A DNA stretch of 64,000 nt from Peptoniphilus duerdenii ATCC BAA-1640 (GTDB lineage Bacteria > Bacillota > Clostridia > Tissierellales > Peptoniphilaceae): positions 155,328 through 219,327 of the forward strand of contig NZ_GL397071.1 in the NCBI RefSeq assembly GCF_000146345.1, given 5' to 3'. Each line of letters starts with the position of its first letter. The stretch's first letter is position 1. Made by a program: the position numbers and the translations under genes. Shown piece by piece: positions 43,749 to 53,570 of this stretch. Under the pieces are notes generated by a model that did no database searches, was not told where the DNA came from, and saw only the letters and a program-made list of their open reading frames with translations.

Positions 43749-45420
43749 GATAAGAAGACAGAACCTGGTGTGGACCGTGTCGGAGGACTATCTGGCAGAA
43801 GGTTTTGAAATTTTCGAGAGAAATAGTTTCTACGAGGTTTCCCTCATCGCCTATGCCTACAAAGTCTACGACTTTAAAGCTTTTATAAATTTTGCAAAGG
43901 AAAATATTTTAAATCTCACCAATAGATTTGATATCATGACCATCGCCTTTCTAATTCTAGAAGAAAATTTAAAGGATGAGCTTCTAATAAAAAGACCCGG
44001 TCTTAAATCTTATAGAGAGGATTTTAAATCTTCTGCTATTCGTAAAAATCCCAAGAGTTTCGCAGATGAAATTCTAAAATGGTACTACGAAACGGAAGAC
44101 GGATCCTATCCAAGGATTCACGAAAATATTGTAGAGATCTTAAAGAAGATTCGCGGTGTAAAAATTAAAAGTATTATGGATTTAATAGATATGCTTCTTA
44201 GTATTTTTAAATCCTACTTCCACGTTGAAAATTCTACTTCCATTGAAAAAATGGAAAAGACTTTAAAAGAAGCGAAGAAAAATCCAGAAATTTTAAAATC
44301 CAAACCGACATCGAAGAATTATTTGGAAGATTTCCAACTGGAAAAATATAATATTATGAGTTCCGAGTTCTTTGAAGAATCCTACGAAAATCTAAAGGTG
44401 GTCATGGAGACTGTGGAAGGAGAAACCGGAGAAAGCGACTTTCAAAAGACTGTAGAAAAACATTTTGGCAAAAATATTTTGTCCATTACGGACGAGCATA
44501 TTTTGGAAAGCCAAGTATGCACAGGCATCCACAGAGGAATCAAAATCCACATGACTAAGGGCGATTTTCCAAGTGAAAGCTACTACAAGAGTCTAATCGA
44601 TGACCAGAAATCTTCTAATAGAGAATTCTTCGAACTAAATAATCTCACCTACAAGAGAGGAATCACCAGTCTAAAAGAGACTATTAAAAATTCCCTTTTA
44701 AAAGAGTCTGAACATTATAAGATAATTTCAAGCTCTGGAGAAGTGGTTCCATCGAAACTTTGGAAGATAGATAGAACTAGCGACAATCGCGTGTTCAAGA
44801 AAGAATTTTTAAATGACTATGGGGAGCTTCGTGTGGATATACTCCTCGATTCGTCCGCATCTCAACACGAAAGGGCATCTGAAGTTGCAACCCAAGGGTA
44901 TATAATTGCCCAGGCGCTTTCTGAATTAAATGTAAAGACTCGGGTGGTCGGATTTAACAATCTCTTCAACTACATGGTTTTAAATGTGTTTAGAGATTAT
45001 GAAGACTCACAATACAAAAACTCAGAAATTTTTAAATATTATCCTTCCGGCTCAAACAGAGACGGACTCGCAATAAAGACCATGATTCACCTGATGAAGA
45101 AATCTTCTGCAGAGAGAAAGATACTTATCGTACTCTCAGATGGTAAACCAAATGACGAAGTAAATATAGCAAGCTTCGGCAAGAAGAAGCTGGATGCAGA
45201 AGACTATTTGGGAAATATGGCAATTTATGACACAGCCATGGAAGTTATGAATGCAAGAAACATCGGCATCAATGTCCTCGGAGTATTCACAGGAGAGCTA
45301 GAGGATCTAAATAGCGAAAAGATAATCTATGGCAATGACTTCGCCTACATTACAAAGATGAGTAGATTCTCTCAAATTGTAGGACTATTCTTTAAATCCG
45401 TGGCAAGTAAACTTGAATAA
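43729..45420 (+). CDS. VWA-domain protein, partner of the AAA+ ATPase (NorD/CoxE-like)
   Basis: 563 residues. The first 360 are helical and not recognisable. The last 200 form a von Willebrand A domain: MIDAS DSSAS (about 374-378), SGSNRDG for the second loop, and LSDGKPND for the third. The start is uncertain: GTG at 43729 or TTG at 43738, both poorly placed against a ribosome binding site, so translation is probably coupled to the ATPase gene. Such VWA proteins bring the ATPase to its substrate complex through a metal-bridged contact. No substrate is encoded near. Confidence 0.8.
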   Translation: MIYLLDKIRRQNLVWTVSEDYLAEGFEIFERNSFYEVSLIAYAYKVYDFKAFINFAKENILNLTNRFDIMTIAFLILEENLKDELLIKRPGLKSYREDFKSSAIRKNPKSFADEILKWYYETEDGSYPRIHENIVEILKKIRGVKIKSIMDLIDMLLSIFKSYFHVENSTSIEKMEKTLKEAKKNPEILKSKPTSKNYLEDFQLEKYNIMSSEFFEESYENLKVVMETVEGETGESDFQKTVEKHFGKNILSITDEHILESQVCTGIHRGIKIHMTKGDFPSESYYKSLIDDQKSSNREFFELNNLTYKRGITSLKETIKNSLLKESEHYKIISSSGEVVPSKLWKIDRTSDNRVFKKEFLNDYGELRVDILLDSSASQHERASEVATQGYIIAQALSELNVKTRVVGFNNLFNYMVLNVFRDYEDSQYKNSEIFKYYPSGSNRDGLAIKTMIHLMKKSSAERKILIVLSDGKPNDEVNIASFGKKKLDAEDYLGNMAIYDTAMEVMNARNIGINVLGVFTGELEDLNSEKIIYGNDFAYITKMSRFSQIVGLFFKSVASKLE

Positions 45421-45428
45421 AAACTATT

Positions 45429-45497
45429 GACTGTTTTACTATGAAATTTTATGGACTTGAAGTTTTTAAATGATTTATAGTTTAACAGTCTTTTTTT
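45429..45497 (+). terminator. Terminator after the VWA gene
   Basis: GACTGTTTTACTAT (45429-45442) pairs with ATAGTTTAACAGTC (45477-45490) with two mismatches; seven T follow. Confidence 0.7.
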
Positions 45498-45528
45498 ACC
45501 GCTTATCCCAATATTTCTACCACTTATC
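45497..45528 (+). promoter_or_regulatory. Direct repeat operator for the LytTR regulator
   Basis: TACCGCTTATC (45497-45507) and TACCACTTATC (45518-45528) repeat exactly 21 bp apart, two helical turns. Each fits the known LytTR half-site pattern (A-C-C-G-T-T-N-A/G-T/G type) at 7 to 8 of 9 positions. The second ends about 32 bp before a TATAAT (45561-45566) that has no recognisable -35, which is the layout of an activator-dependent promoter. Confidence 0.7.
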
Positions 45529-45584
45529 GCAAAACAGATGAAACTGATTTACTAGCAGTCTATAATAATCATTAGGAGGTGGCT

Positions 45585-46025
45585 ATGAAGGTTGAAATAA
45601 TTATCGATGAATCCCTAGACGAAACTTCCGTCAAGATCTTCGCCAAGGAATATTCTAAAGAGATTGAAAATTTAAGAAATATGCTAGACGAAAACCCAAT
45701 TGATAAAGTAGTAGCTTTTCGCGATGAAGAGGTGTTCATCCTATCCTTTGATGAAATAATTAGAATCTACGCAGAAGATAAAAATGTATTCGTAAAGACT
45801 AAGAGCGGAATTTATAAATCAAGGTTAAATGTTTCTGAATTTGATGCAAGGCTTGATAAAAACAAATTTATAAGAATATCAAGATCTGAAATAGTAAATC
45901 TTGATTATGTAAAGAGACTAGATCTATCTTTTACAGGTACCATAGCCGTGGAGCTTAAGAATGGAGATATAAGCTATGTCTCCCGTAGAAATCTAAAAGA
46001 ATTTAAAAGGGTTTTGGGATTATAG
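45585..46025 (+). CDS. LytTR-domain transcriptional regulator
   Basis: 146 residues from the ATG at 45585, five bases after AGGAGG (a GTG two codons upstream lies in that site). No receiver domain: a short N-terminal helix region is followed by a full LytTR DNA-binding domain (FDEIIRIYAEDKNVFVKTKS, FIRISRSEIVNLDYVKRLD, SYVSRRNLKEFKRVL). Such regulators work in LytTR regulatory systems with a membrane protein that holds them inactive, and activate their own operon. The partner is the next gene. Confidence 0.88.
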   Translation: MKVEIIIDESLDETSVKIFAKEYSKEIENLRNMLDENPIDKVVAFRDEEVFILSFDEIIRIYAEDKNVFVKTKSGIYKSRLNVSEFDARLDKNKFIRISRSEIVNLDYVKRLDLSFTGTIAVELKNGDISYVSRRNLKEFKRVLGL

Positions 46026-46034
46026 GAGGATGTC

Positions 46035-46466
46035 ATGAAAAATATAGAAAGAATTATTAAATCATTTATGATTGGGATTGGTGTCGGAGCTCTGATAGAA
46101 GCATTTATATCCCTAGGTATCGGAGAAAATATAGTGGGAGTTCCTGAGTTTGTAGAAAGTTTAAAACCAGGAAGTGCAAAGATTGTTCAATGCATGGTCT
46201 ATGGTGGTTTTGGATTGGTGCCTGAACTTTTTTCAATAATTTTAAAGCTTAAAGAAAATCATACTGTACCTAAACAAATTATCCATTTTGCAGTGCTAAC
46301 TATCTACTTTTTATGTGCCGCACATTATCTAAAATGGTTCGATGGTACAAGAGCCCTAATCTACTCACTAATAATCTTTGTAATAGTTTACTTAGTAATT
46401 ACTTTTATCTACTATATTTTAGCAAAGAAAACTATTGATGATGTAAATAGAAAATTAGCAAATTAA
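46035..46466 (+). CDS. DUF3021 membrane protein, partner of the LytTR regulator
   Basis: 143 residues with four membrane helices (about 8-30, 52-72, 82-102, 112-135), a short outer loop and basic ends. DUF3021 proteins are usually encoded right after a LytTR regulator and restrain it. Nine bases separate the two genes, with AGGAGG ahead of the ATG. The signal sensed is unknown. Confidence 0.8.
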   Translation: MKNIERIIKSFMIGIGVGALIEAFISLGIGENIVGVPEFVESLKPGSAKIVQCMVYGGFGLVPELFSIILKLKENHTVPKQIIHFAVLTIYFLCAAHYLKWFDGTRALIYSLIIFVIVYLVITFIYYILAKKTIDDVNRKLAN

Positions 46467-46491
46467 AAGATTATTTTTATTACTAAATCAC

Positions 46492-46522
46492 AAAAGACGA
46501 GGAAAATAAATCCTCGTCTTTT
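46492..46522. terminator. Bidirectional terminator between DUF3021 and GntP genes
   Basis: AAAAGACGAGGA / TCCTCGTCTTTT, perfect 12-bp stem with 7-nt loop and T-rich ends both ways. Confidence 0.9.
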
Positions 46523-46531
46523 ATTTTAATT

Positions 46532-47905
46532 TTATCCAATAATCATATTTAATATTAGTAGCGCCACAAGTCCTACCACCCAGGCGATAGTTGTTGTGAT
46601 TGACCAGACTCTTATCTGTTCTTTTGGATCTTCTATTCCGATGGTTCTATTTACAACGTTGAAGAAACTATCGTTGAAGTAACTGAAGAATAGTGATCCA
46701 ACGCAGGCTGATAGGGTCGCCATAACTGGATTTACATTTAGACTTGCCATTATAGGTGCGGTTATAGATGCCGCTGTTAGCATTGCTACCGTTCCGGATC
46801 CTTGAATAAATCTTATTATGGTTGCAATTATAAATGGAAGTAGTATATGTGGTACGTTTAAATCTTTTATGATTTCTGCAATGTGGTTACCTACTCCACT
46901 ATCTCTTAGCACTTGTCCTAGGGCTCCACCTGCTCCAGTGATAAGGATGATTATTCCTGCAGATTCTATCCCAACTTCCATTACCTTTATAACTTCTCTT
47001 CTTTCCATATGAGATGCAAGGGTAAAGATTGCAAGAAGTAGTCCAATGGCAACTGCAACTATCGGCGTGCCGAAGAATTGGAAAAATACGCTTGCTTGTC
47101 CTGTCACTCCCAAAGCTTTTGAAACTGTAGATAGAAGTATCAAAATAATTGGAATTATTATAGGCATAAAAGATTTTGTAGCTGAAGGAAGTTCTTCATC
47201 GAGTTTTACTTCTGCTGCTCCTAAATTTTCTCCTCCTGCAGGTCTTATCCATTCACCATCTTCTCCTGGAATTTGGTAAATCTTATTTCCAAGCCATTTT
47301 CCATATGCCAATACTGCTAAAAGCATAGGCACTGCTATAATCATTCCATAGATGATTACAAGGCCGACATTTGCTCCGAAGATTCCCGCTGCTCCAACTG
47401 GTCCTGGTGTAGGTGGCACAAGTGAGTGGGTAATTACTAATCCTCCTGCCAAACAAACTGCAAGACTTACTATGGATTTTTTGCTAGCCTTTGAAAGAGC
47501 TTTTATAAGTGATGCAAGGATTACGAATCCTGAGTCACAATAGATTGGAATTGAAACTAAAAATCCTGTGATTGCTAGTGCTTCTTCCTCTTTATTGACT
47601 CCAAGTTTTTTAATAAATGTATTCGCCATGGTCTTTGCAGCTCCAGTAGCTTCAAAGATCTGTCCCATCATAACTCCAAATCCAATTATGATTCCTATGG
47701 AACCTAGGGTTGAACCAAATCCGGAACTGATTGCAGAGATTACCATTTCTTGTGGCATCCCACCTGCAATTCCTACGAATACAGCAGTTATTATTAGCGC
47801 CAAGAATGTGTGTATCTTGGTCTTTAAGATCATAATCATCAGAAATACTATTCCAACTCCAAGAGCGATTAGCATTCTCGTACCGTCTAAAACGAAATTC
47901 TCCAT
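46532..47905 (-). CDS. GntP-family permease of the acid-sugar operon
   Basis: 457 residues, 12 or so membrane helices; family signs are VSIPIYCDSGFVILASLIKAL and HSLVPPTPGPVGAAGIFGANVG. It is more like gluconate/glycerate permeases than the GntP at 28956-30227. It is the last gene after the kinase and PdxA2, so it likely brings in the four-carbon acid (threonate or erythronate) that they break down. A 23-base gap follows pdxA2. Confidence 0.88.
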   Translation of the reverse strand: MENFVLDGTRMLIALGVGIVFLMIMILKTKIHTFLALIITAVFVGIAGGMPQEMVISAISSGFGSTLGSIGIIIGFGVMMGQIFEATGAAKTMANTFIKKLGVNKEEEALAITGFLVSIPIYCDSGFVILASLIKALSKASKKSIVSLAVCLAGGLVITHSLVPPTPGPVGAAGIFGANVGLVIIYGMIIAVPMLLAVLAYGKWLGNKIYQIPGEDGEWIRPAGGENLGAAEVKLDEELPSATKSFMPIIIPIILILLSTVSKALGVTGQASVFFQFFGTPIVAVAIGLLLAIFTLASHMERREVIKVMEVGIESAGIIILITGAGGALGQVLRDSGVGNHIAEIIKDLNVPHILLPFIIATIIRFIQGSGTVAMLTAASITAPIMASLNVNPVMATLSACVGSLFFSYFNDSFFNVVNRTIGIEDPKEQIRVWSITTTIAWVVGLVALLILNMIIG

Positions 47906-47928
47906 ATGGTCCTCACTTATTTTATATT

Positions 47929-48924
47929 TTATTTATGGTTAAATTTTGGGGCGTACTTCGCCGCAAGGATTACTGCTTCAATCATTGAAACGGCAGACGC
48001 AATATTCTTACCTGCAACTGGATAAGCCGTTCCGTGGTCTACAGAAGTTCTTAAAAATGGCATTGAGTTTGTGATTGCAATAGTTCTGTAGAAGTCGTAT
48101 GTCTTCGTAGCTATATGACCTTGGTCATGGTATAGAGAAAGAACTGATGAGAATGTTCCTTCAAGTGCCATGTGAAATACTGAGTCCGCTCCAATAGGTC
48201 CCACTACATCATATCCAAGCTTCCTAGCTTCTTTAATTGCAGGTTCGATTTCATTTACTTCTTCGTATCCAAATAGTCCGTGTTCACCGCAGTGAGGGTT
48301 AAGTCCTGCAACAGCCATAGTTCCTTCTACGCCAAGTTTCTTCATAGCTTCAGAACATCTTATGATGTAGTCAAGGACTCTGTCGTACTTAACCATTTCG
48401 ATTGCCTTACTTAGACTTACGTGTCTTGAAAGGAAGAACACTCTTAAATTGTTCACTTCAAACATGGTAAGAGGATCATGAACTCCTGATACTTCTTCGA
48501 GCATTTCAGTGTGCCCGATGTATGGAACTTCTGCCGCTCTTAGTGATTCCTTGTTAATTGGAGTGGTTGCCATTGCATCTAGTTTTTTCTCCATGCAAAG
48601 TTGAGCGGTCTTCTCAACATATTTAAATGAAGCAAGGCCGCATCTCGCATCTACTTTTCCAAATTCATAGTCTGAATTTACAATATCTAGATCGAGCATA
48701 TCGATGGTTCCTTCTTCAAACTTAGCTTCTTCAACTGAAGAAACTACATTTACCTTTAGTTTTGAGTTTGTGATTTCAATCGCACGATTTATAACGAAAA
48801 GATCTCCCACTAAAAATGGTCTAGATACTTCCCAAACTTTCTTTTCTTCAAATGTCTTAACGGTTATTTCCGGTCCAATTCCAGCCGGATCTCCTAGTGG
48901 TATTCCAATAATAGGTCTTTCCAT
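47929..48924 (-). CDS. pdxA2: 4-phospho-D-threonate 3-dehydrogenase, PdxA2
   Basis: 331 residues of the PdxA fold. Metal ligands His168 (SRHVSL), His211 (NPHCGEHG) and His266 (YHDQGH) align with the Escherichia coli enzyme. [15 protein letters not shown] and GHTEM are also present. It oxidises 4-phospho-D-threonate (or erythronate), and the product loses CO2 to give dihydroxyacetone phosphate. The DUF1537 kinase next door supports this rather than vitamin B6 synthesis; no pdxJ is seen. Confidence 0.85.
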   Translation of the reverse strand: MERPIIGIPLGDPAGIGPEITVKTFEEKKVWEVSRPFLVGDLFVINRAIEITNSKLKVNVVSSVEEAKFEEGTIDMLDLDIVNSDYEFGKVDARCGLASFKYVEKTAQLCMEKKLDAMATTPINKESLRAAEVPYIGHTEMLEEVSGVHDPLTMFEVNNLRVFFLSRHVSLSKAIEMVKYDRVLDYIIRCSEAMKKLGVEGTMAVAGLNPHCGEHGLFGYEEVNEIEPAIKEARKLGYDVVGPIGADSVFHMALEGTFSSVLSLYHDQGHIATKTYDFYRTIAITNSMPFLRTSVDHGTAYPVAGKNIASAVSMIEAVILAAKYAPKFNHK

Positions 48925-48932
48925 AATTCCTC

Positions 48933-50222
48933 CTAATTTTCTTCTACTTCAGTGGAAAGTTTATTTAGGCAGACTTCCATAGTCTTTGCGTCTCCAACCA
49001 TTCCACCTTTAGTTACTATTCTCAAATCATCAAACGCTCCGCCGGTTAACCTTCCATAGGCAACCAGTGGCTCTAGTTCTTCTCTAATTGTAATTCCGGC
49101 AGAATTTAAAAGTTTCACAAGTTCCACCGTAATATCTCCTCCGCTGGTGTAGACTCCTGCGAAAGAATGTTTGCTATTTAAAATTTCCTTGCCAATTTCT
49201 CCAAGTCCACTTGAGATTAAAATGGAAATCTCATCTATGGTAATATTTCTCTCTTTAGATATTTCTACCAGGTCAAGCCTCTTATCTCCTTCTTCAAAAG
49301 GTGTTGTCGTCACTAGAAGAAGATTGTTGTCCTCTAAAATTAAATCAGCTTTACTCGTCACACTCTTTATCTCCAAATCCCTCTTGTCTTCGTCAATGAG
49401 GTTTTTTGCAGAGACTTTTATGACTTTTACATCCTGATTATTTAGTAGATCTCTAATCTGTTTAATAGTTATATCTGTGACAGAACCGCAGATCATAAGC
49501 ACCTTGCTAAGTAGATTTTCCTTATCCAAAATAGATCTTGCAATATGCATTGAAAATGGTCCCGGATCCACAGAGAAGAATTTGATATGAGATTCAAACA
49601 CTGCTTTTCCGATTATCTCCAAATGACTATCTAAAACCGCATCAAATACCAACAGACTTATTCCTTCGTCGTAGTATTTTTTAATAAGTTGGGATAGATG
49701 TGTAGCTCCTTTTTCAATGTCCGAAAGATTTATGGACTTAATCTTTCCATTTAGTCCATCCTTTAAAATCTCCTCCACATTGTCGCTTGATACTGGCATC
49801 TTCGGATCTCTTCCCGCATCCGTATTGGTCAAAAGATTTCCTTCTACAAGCATAGTTCCATTTATAACAATTCTTTTACTGCTTGGAAATGCAGGGACAC
49901 AAATCCCCATATATCCTGGAAGCTCTTCAAAAAAAGCATTTATTTCGTAGGAAATATTGCCCCTCATAGTAGAGTCTATTCTCTTCGAATAAAACATAGG
50001 ATTTAAACTTTTCATATACTTTAGAGCTTCTTTTACACATTGGTATGCTTCTTCAGGATGAATAGCCCTTGAAAGTGTACTATAACTTACCACATCTATG
50101 TCTTCATTTACTTCTTCTGCAAAATCAATCATACTAAGAGCATTTAGCCCCACCTTTTTCAGTAGTGAACAGGTGGCGTTAGATCCAGTAAGATCGTCTG
50201 CAATGATTGCAAATTTTACCAT
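48933..50222 (-). CDS. dtnK: Four-carbon acid-sugar kinase (DUF1537)
   Basis: 429 residues. N-terminal motif [16 protein letters not shown], substrate-side IDSTMRGN and C-terminal TSGGDI and VTKGGMVGD that bind ATP. DUF1537 members are kinases for D-threonate, D-erythronate or 3-oxo-tetronates. A PdxA2 neighbour points to D-threonate (or D-erythronate) 4-phosphorylation. The first gene of its operon, with its own promoter. Confidence 0.85.
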   Translation of the reverse strand: MVKFAIIADDLTGSNATCSLLKKVGLNALSMIDFAEEVNEDIDVVSYSTLSRAIHPEEAYQCVKEALKYMKSLNPMFYSKRIDSTMRGNISYEINAFFEELPGYMGICVPAFPSSKRIVINGTMLVEGNLLTNTDAGRDPKMPVSSDNVEEILKDGLNGKIKSINLSDIEKGATHLSQLIKKYYDEGISLLVFDAVLDSHLEIIGKAVFESHIKFFSVDPGPFSMHIARSILDKENLLSKVLMICGSVTDITIKQIRDLLNNQDVKVIKVSAKNLIDEDKRDLEIKSVTSKADLILEDNNLLLVTTTPFEEGDKRLDLVEISKERNITIDEISILISSGLGEIGKEILNSKHSFAGVYTSGGDITVELVKLLNSAGITIREELEPLVAYGRLTGGAFDDLRIVTKGGMVGDAKTMEVCLNKLSTEVEEN

Positions 50223-50250
50223 TTAACTCTCCATAATTGTATTTGCCTTA

Positions 50251-50280
50251 ATTATACCATCTAAAGATATTCATCTTCAA
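50251..50280 (-). promoter_or_regulatory. Promoter of the acid-sugar (dtnK) operon
   Basis: Minus strand TTGAAG (50275-50280), 18-bp spacer, TATAAT (50251-50256), 30 bases upstream of the ATG. Confidence 0.65.
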
Positions 50281-50326
50281 TACAGTTAACACTTCTCATG
50301 AGTCTATATATTTTGCAAAAAAAATA

Positions 50327-50345
50327 AAAGGGGTGTTCCCCCTTT
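50327..50345 (-). terminator. Terminator of the SLH protein gene
   Basis: AAAGGGG-TGTT-CCCC(C)TTT, overlapping the stop at 50344; a long T-rich tract follows on the minus strand. Confidence 0.8.
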
Positions 50346-52068
50346 ATTTTGTAAAATTTGGTATATTTGAAATCATGGTTACAAATTCACATCTCTTTAG
50401 TTTATTTGTCGGCTTAAAGGTTCCGTCTGGATAACCGCTAATAGTTTTATTTGAAACTAAAAGTTCGATTTCATTTAAATAATTTATATCCCTTTCATCC
50501 TTAAATTTATTTACATTTTCTTTGCCAGTTTTGTAATTGAAGAAATGAGCCATTACATAGGAAATTTCATCCCTTCTAGCTTCTGTTTCCAAATCTACAT
50601 TTTGTAAAATATTTTTAGGAAGTCTTGAAAGGACGAATCTCACATCATCATCTCCCCAAGTTCCTTTTACGAATTTCGGATTACTATTTTTAACTACTGA
50701 AAGACCAACCAAATTTTTATCTCCAAGTCTTTTAATCATGGATAGAGCCTCTCTATAAGTAAGAGGTCTTTCCGGTTTAAAAGTTCCATCAGGATATCCC
50801 ATAATTATCTGTTCTTTTACGAATCTTTCGATATTTTTTTCTGCCCAATGACCTTTTATATCAGATAGATTGGCACTCTTCTTAACATCTACTACATTTT
50901 CTGTCTTGAAAGTGGTGTTCTTTTTATCTGCGTTGAAATCTTCCATTTTAATTTTAGTCCTTGGAAAATCTGTGTAGTGGAATGGATTTTTACCAAAGCC
51001 TTCTATACCTTTTTCTAGAACCAATGTGTTATAGGTCTTGTAAGTTGCAACCATGTAACAGTTGTCACATCCATCTAGAGGATATTCCAACACCTTGTCC
51101 TCTGCTTGGATTACTCTGGCATCTCTCTCATATGGAGTGTAGATTTTATAAGTCGCTTCCAAATTATTTGTCTTAGCTGGAATGGTAACGAACTTTCTAC
51201 CTTCATGCATGTAAAATCTCACCTGTTGCAATGCATTTGACGCTTCATTTAGAAGATTAAATCCCTTATTTTCTTTAATTTCGATGTAGTCAGAGATGTA
51301 TGCAAAGTCTGTCGCCACAGTTCTATTTCCGTTTTTAATCTTTACCATAGCAGAAGCTTCCACTAGGTCCAAATCTTTTTCTGTGAAGTAAACAGTCTTT
51401 TCAGTTTCGAATTTCAAATTCATTCTACCAGTTGATTTTGATTTTGAAACTTCTACTTGAAGCTCACCACTATATCCATTAGGTAGGTTTGGAGTTGTGA
51501 TTTCATATCCGTTATCAGTCTTTTTAAATCTCACTTCAGAAGCAAGTCTTCTTACAACATCATCGTCCCTAGTTTGATAAAAATCAGAAGTGCTCTTCGT
51601 TTCTTTTCCAACATTGTATGTGACGCTGTCTGAAGAAAGTGTAGTTCCATCGAAAGAAACAGATTCAATACTCATCTTATATTCTCCACCGTAGTATCCA
51701 TAGCCCACAAATATCTTTTGTTCCCTATCAGATGTGGTGAAGTTGCCCAAATCTTTGGAATCACCATTGCCATAGTAAGAAATACTAACCCTTGATTTAA
51801 AATTTTCTGAAGCCTTAGGAATGATTGCATAGACCTCTCCTCTTTCAACTATGAAGTAGAAACCGTCCACATATTTTGAAGAGCTTCTGCCCACCATTTC
51901 ATTCTTTGCAAGCTCCACTAAGTATCTAGGGTTTGCCCTATTATTTTCTTGTAAATTTTTATTTTCTGTAAATTTAAGCTCGATCCTATCCGCTGCAAAT
52001 GCGTCGGAAGGAATAGAAATAAACATAGCTAAAACTAGAAAATATATGATCTTTTTAAAATTTTTCAT
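50344..52068 (-). CDS. Surface protein with C-terminal SLH repeats
   Basis: 574 residues. Signal peptide (MKNFKKIIYFLVLAMFISI ... DAFA, cut before ADRIE), then about 350 residues of beta-rich sequence without known domain (several NEAT- or Ig-like strand patterns but no firm match), then three SLH repeats starting at LSDIKGHWAEKNIERFVKEQ (with MGYPDGTFKPERPLTYREAL), VKGTWGDDDVRFV and KDERDINYLNEIELLVSN (with SGYPDGTFKPTNKLKRCEF). It should be anchored to the cell-wall polymer. Divergent from the next surface-protein gene. Confidence 0.82.
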   Translation of the reverse strand: MKNFKKIIYFLVLAMFISIPSDAFAADRIELKFTENKNLQENNRANPRYLVELAKNEMVGRSSSKYVDGFYFIVERGEVYAIIPKASENFKSRVSISYYGNGDSKDLGNFTTSDREQKIFVGYGYYGGEYKMSIESVSFDGTTLSSDSVTYNVGKETKSTSDFYQTRDDDVVRRLASEVRFKKTDNGYEITTPNLPNGYSGELQVEVSKSKSTGRMNLKFETEKTVYFTEKDLDLVEASAMVKIKNGNRTVATDFAYISDYIEIKENKGFNLLNEASNALQQVRFYMHEGRKFVTIPAKTNNLEATYKIYTPYERDARVIQAEDKVLEYPLDGCDNCYMVATYKTYNTLVLEKGIEGFGKNPFHYTDFPRTKIKMEDFNADKKNTTFKTENVVDVKKSANLSDIKGHWAEKNIERFVKEQIIMGYPDGTFKPERPLTYREALSMIKRLGDKNLVGLSVVKNSNPKFVKGTWGDDDVRFVLSRLPKNILQNVDLETEARRDEISYVMAHFFNYKTGKENVNKFKDERDINYLNEIELLVSNKTISGYPDGTFKPTNKLKRCEFVTMISNIPNFTK

Positions 52069-52177
52069 AATCCACCTCTTACATCATATTTACCTAATTT
52101 TATCAATTATTAAACAGAGGCGTTCTTAACCAGAGTCTCAAGAAATTTGTTTTTGTTTATTTTCTTTATCCACCCTA

Positions 52178-52186
52178 TGCTATAAT
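52178..52186 (+). promoter_or_regulatory. Extended -10 promoter of the copper-amine-oxidase-N protein gene
   Basis: TGC-TATAAT at 52178-52186 with no firm -35; AAAGGGAGG lies 13 to 20 bases further, before the ATG at 52208. Confidence 0.6.
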
Positions 52187-52207
52187 GAATTTAAAAGGGA
52201 GGTAAAT

Positions 52208-53419
52208 ATGAAGAAAAAATTATTTGTAAGCATTTTGTTCATTAACTTACTATTCGTAGGTGTGATGGCAAAATCAGATGTCAACCTATTCATCGATGGC
52301 AAGCTTCAAGATGGCGATGTCATCGTAAAAGAGTCCAGAACTTTTGTACCACTTAGATTTATTTCTGAAACCCTTGGCTACAAAGTTGAATACTTCGATG
52401 AAACCAAGGCTATTAAAATTTCAAACGATACTGACGTAGTGGATCTAAAGGTAAATTCCAAAGACTTTGCAAAAAATGGCGAAGCAAGCGAAATGGATGT
52501 AAAGACATTTTTAAGCAACAATTATACTTTCGTTCCACTTAGATTTATTTCTGAAGCATTTGGAAAAGAAGTTGGTTGGGATGAACCTTCAAGATCTGTT
52601 TACATCGGCAAGAAGCCTGCAGAATTTCCAAAACCTGCACCTAAGGTAAGTTCAAATTATGTGGTTAAAGACTATCCTCAATACGGATTTAAACTACTTG
52701 TACCTAAGGATGTAGATGCAAAACTAGAAATAAAACCTAGCGAATATGATGAAGGTGTATCAGTTTATTCTAAGTATGTAAATGTGGAAGGTAAGAAGTA
52801 TGGATATGATAATACCGGATTCTTAGGTTCTTACTACTTTATAACAGAAAAAGATGAATATGACACGAATTTTAAAACTATACTTAACGGAGAAAAAGGT
52901 TGCGTAGTTAGAGTAGACGCACAAGATTTTATGGAACCTACAGGACCTCTTGCCGATGAAATGTTAAGATCATTTAAACTATTTGACAGGATCATCCTAG
53001 TTCCATCAGGAAATAAGGTTAAGGAAATGAGCGGCACAACTGCAACACTTGACGGAGGTAAGTTCATCTACACGTTTGGAAATCCAAAAGTAACTGCTAC
53101 CATAAACGAAAAAGATCTTATGAAGCTTCAACTCGAATTCTCCAAAGATGGAATTGAATTCTATGACGTTGAAAATTTCAGTTTCGGTGGAAGTGTAAGA
53201 TTGGTCTACCAAGATGTTGCAACTAATGAAGATGCTTGCACAGTCGCCAAAAATGGCAAAATGTTCTTGTTGACCGATGAAGCAAGAGACGTTCAATACG
53301 AAGAAAACAAAAAAGCTTCCTACGATAAAGCACGATCTATTGTAATAAATAATATTAAATTTAAAATCTCTTCCGGAGAAAATACTCTAAATGGATTTAC
53401 AAAAGGAATACTTCAATAG
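52208..53419 (+). CDS. Secreted protein with copper amine oxidase N-terminal-like domain
   Basis: 403 residues. Signal peptide, then a double copper-amine-oxidase-N (stalk) repeat with VPLRFISETLGYKVEYF and VPLRFISEAFGKEVGWDE, a module that Bacillota surface proteins use for wall binding or as a scaffold. The 260 residues after it (from YVVKDYPQYGFKLLVP) look like a lipocalin- or beta-sandwich-like fold and are not recognised. No catalytic domain is seen. Ends in a terminator at 53441-53463. Confidence 0.8.
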   Translation: MKKKLFVSILFINLLFVGVMAKSDVNLFIDGKLQDGDVIVKESRTFVPLRFISETLGYKVEYFDETKAIKISNDTDVVDLKVNSKDFAKNGEASEMDVKTFLSNNYTFVPLRFISEAFGKEVGWDEPSRSVYIGKKPAEFPKPAPKVSSNYVVKDYPQYGFKLLVPKDVDAKLEIKPSEYDEGVSVYSKYVNVEGKKYGYDNTGFLGSYYFITEKDEYDTNFKTILNGEKGCVVRVDAQDFMEPTGPLADEMLRSFKLFDRIILVPSGNKVKEMSGTTATLDGGKFIYTFGNPKVTATINEKDLMKLQLEFSKDGIEFYDVENFSFGGSVRLVYQDVATNEDACTVAKNGKMFLLTDEARDVQYEENKKASYDKARSIVINNIKFKISSGENTLNGFTKGILQ

Positions 53420-53440
53420 TAGAAAAATAAATAGAAATTA

Positions 53441-53463
53441 AAATAGCGGCTAGTCCGCTATTT
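53441..53463 (+). terminator. Terminator
   Basis: AAATAGCGG-CTAGT-CCGCTATTT, 9-bp stem, T-rich tail. Confidence 0.88.
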
Positions 53464-53570
53464 TTTATTTAATTTTTTCTTTTTAATTTAGAATTTAATT
53501 TTCAAATGTTTTCTATGAAAATTATATGTTTAATAACTCATATATCGGGTATAAATTATCTAACATAATA

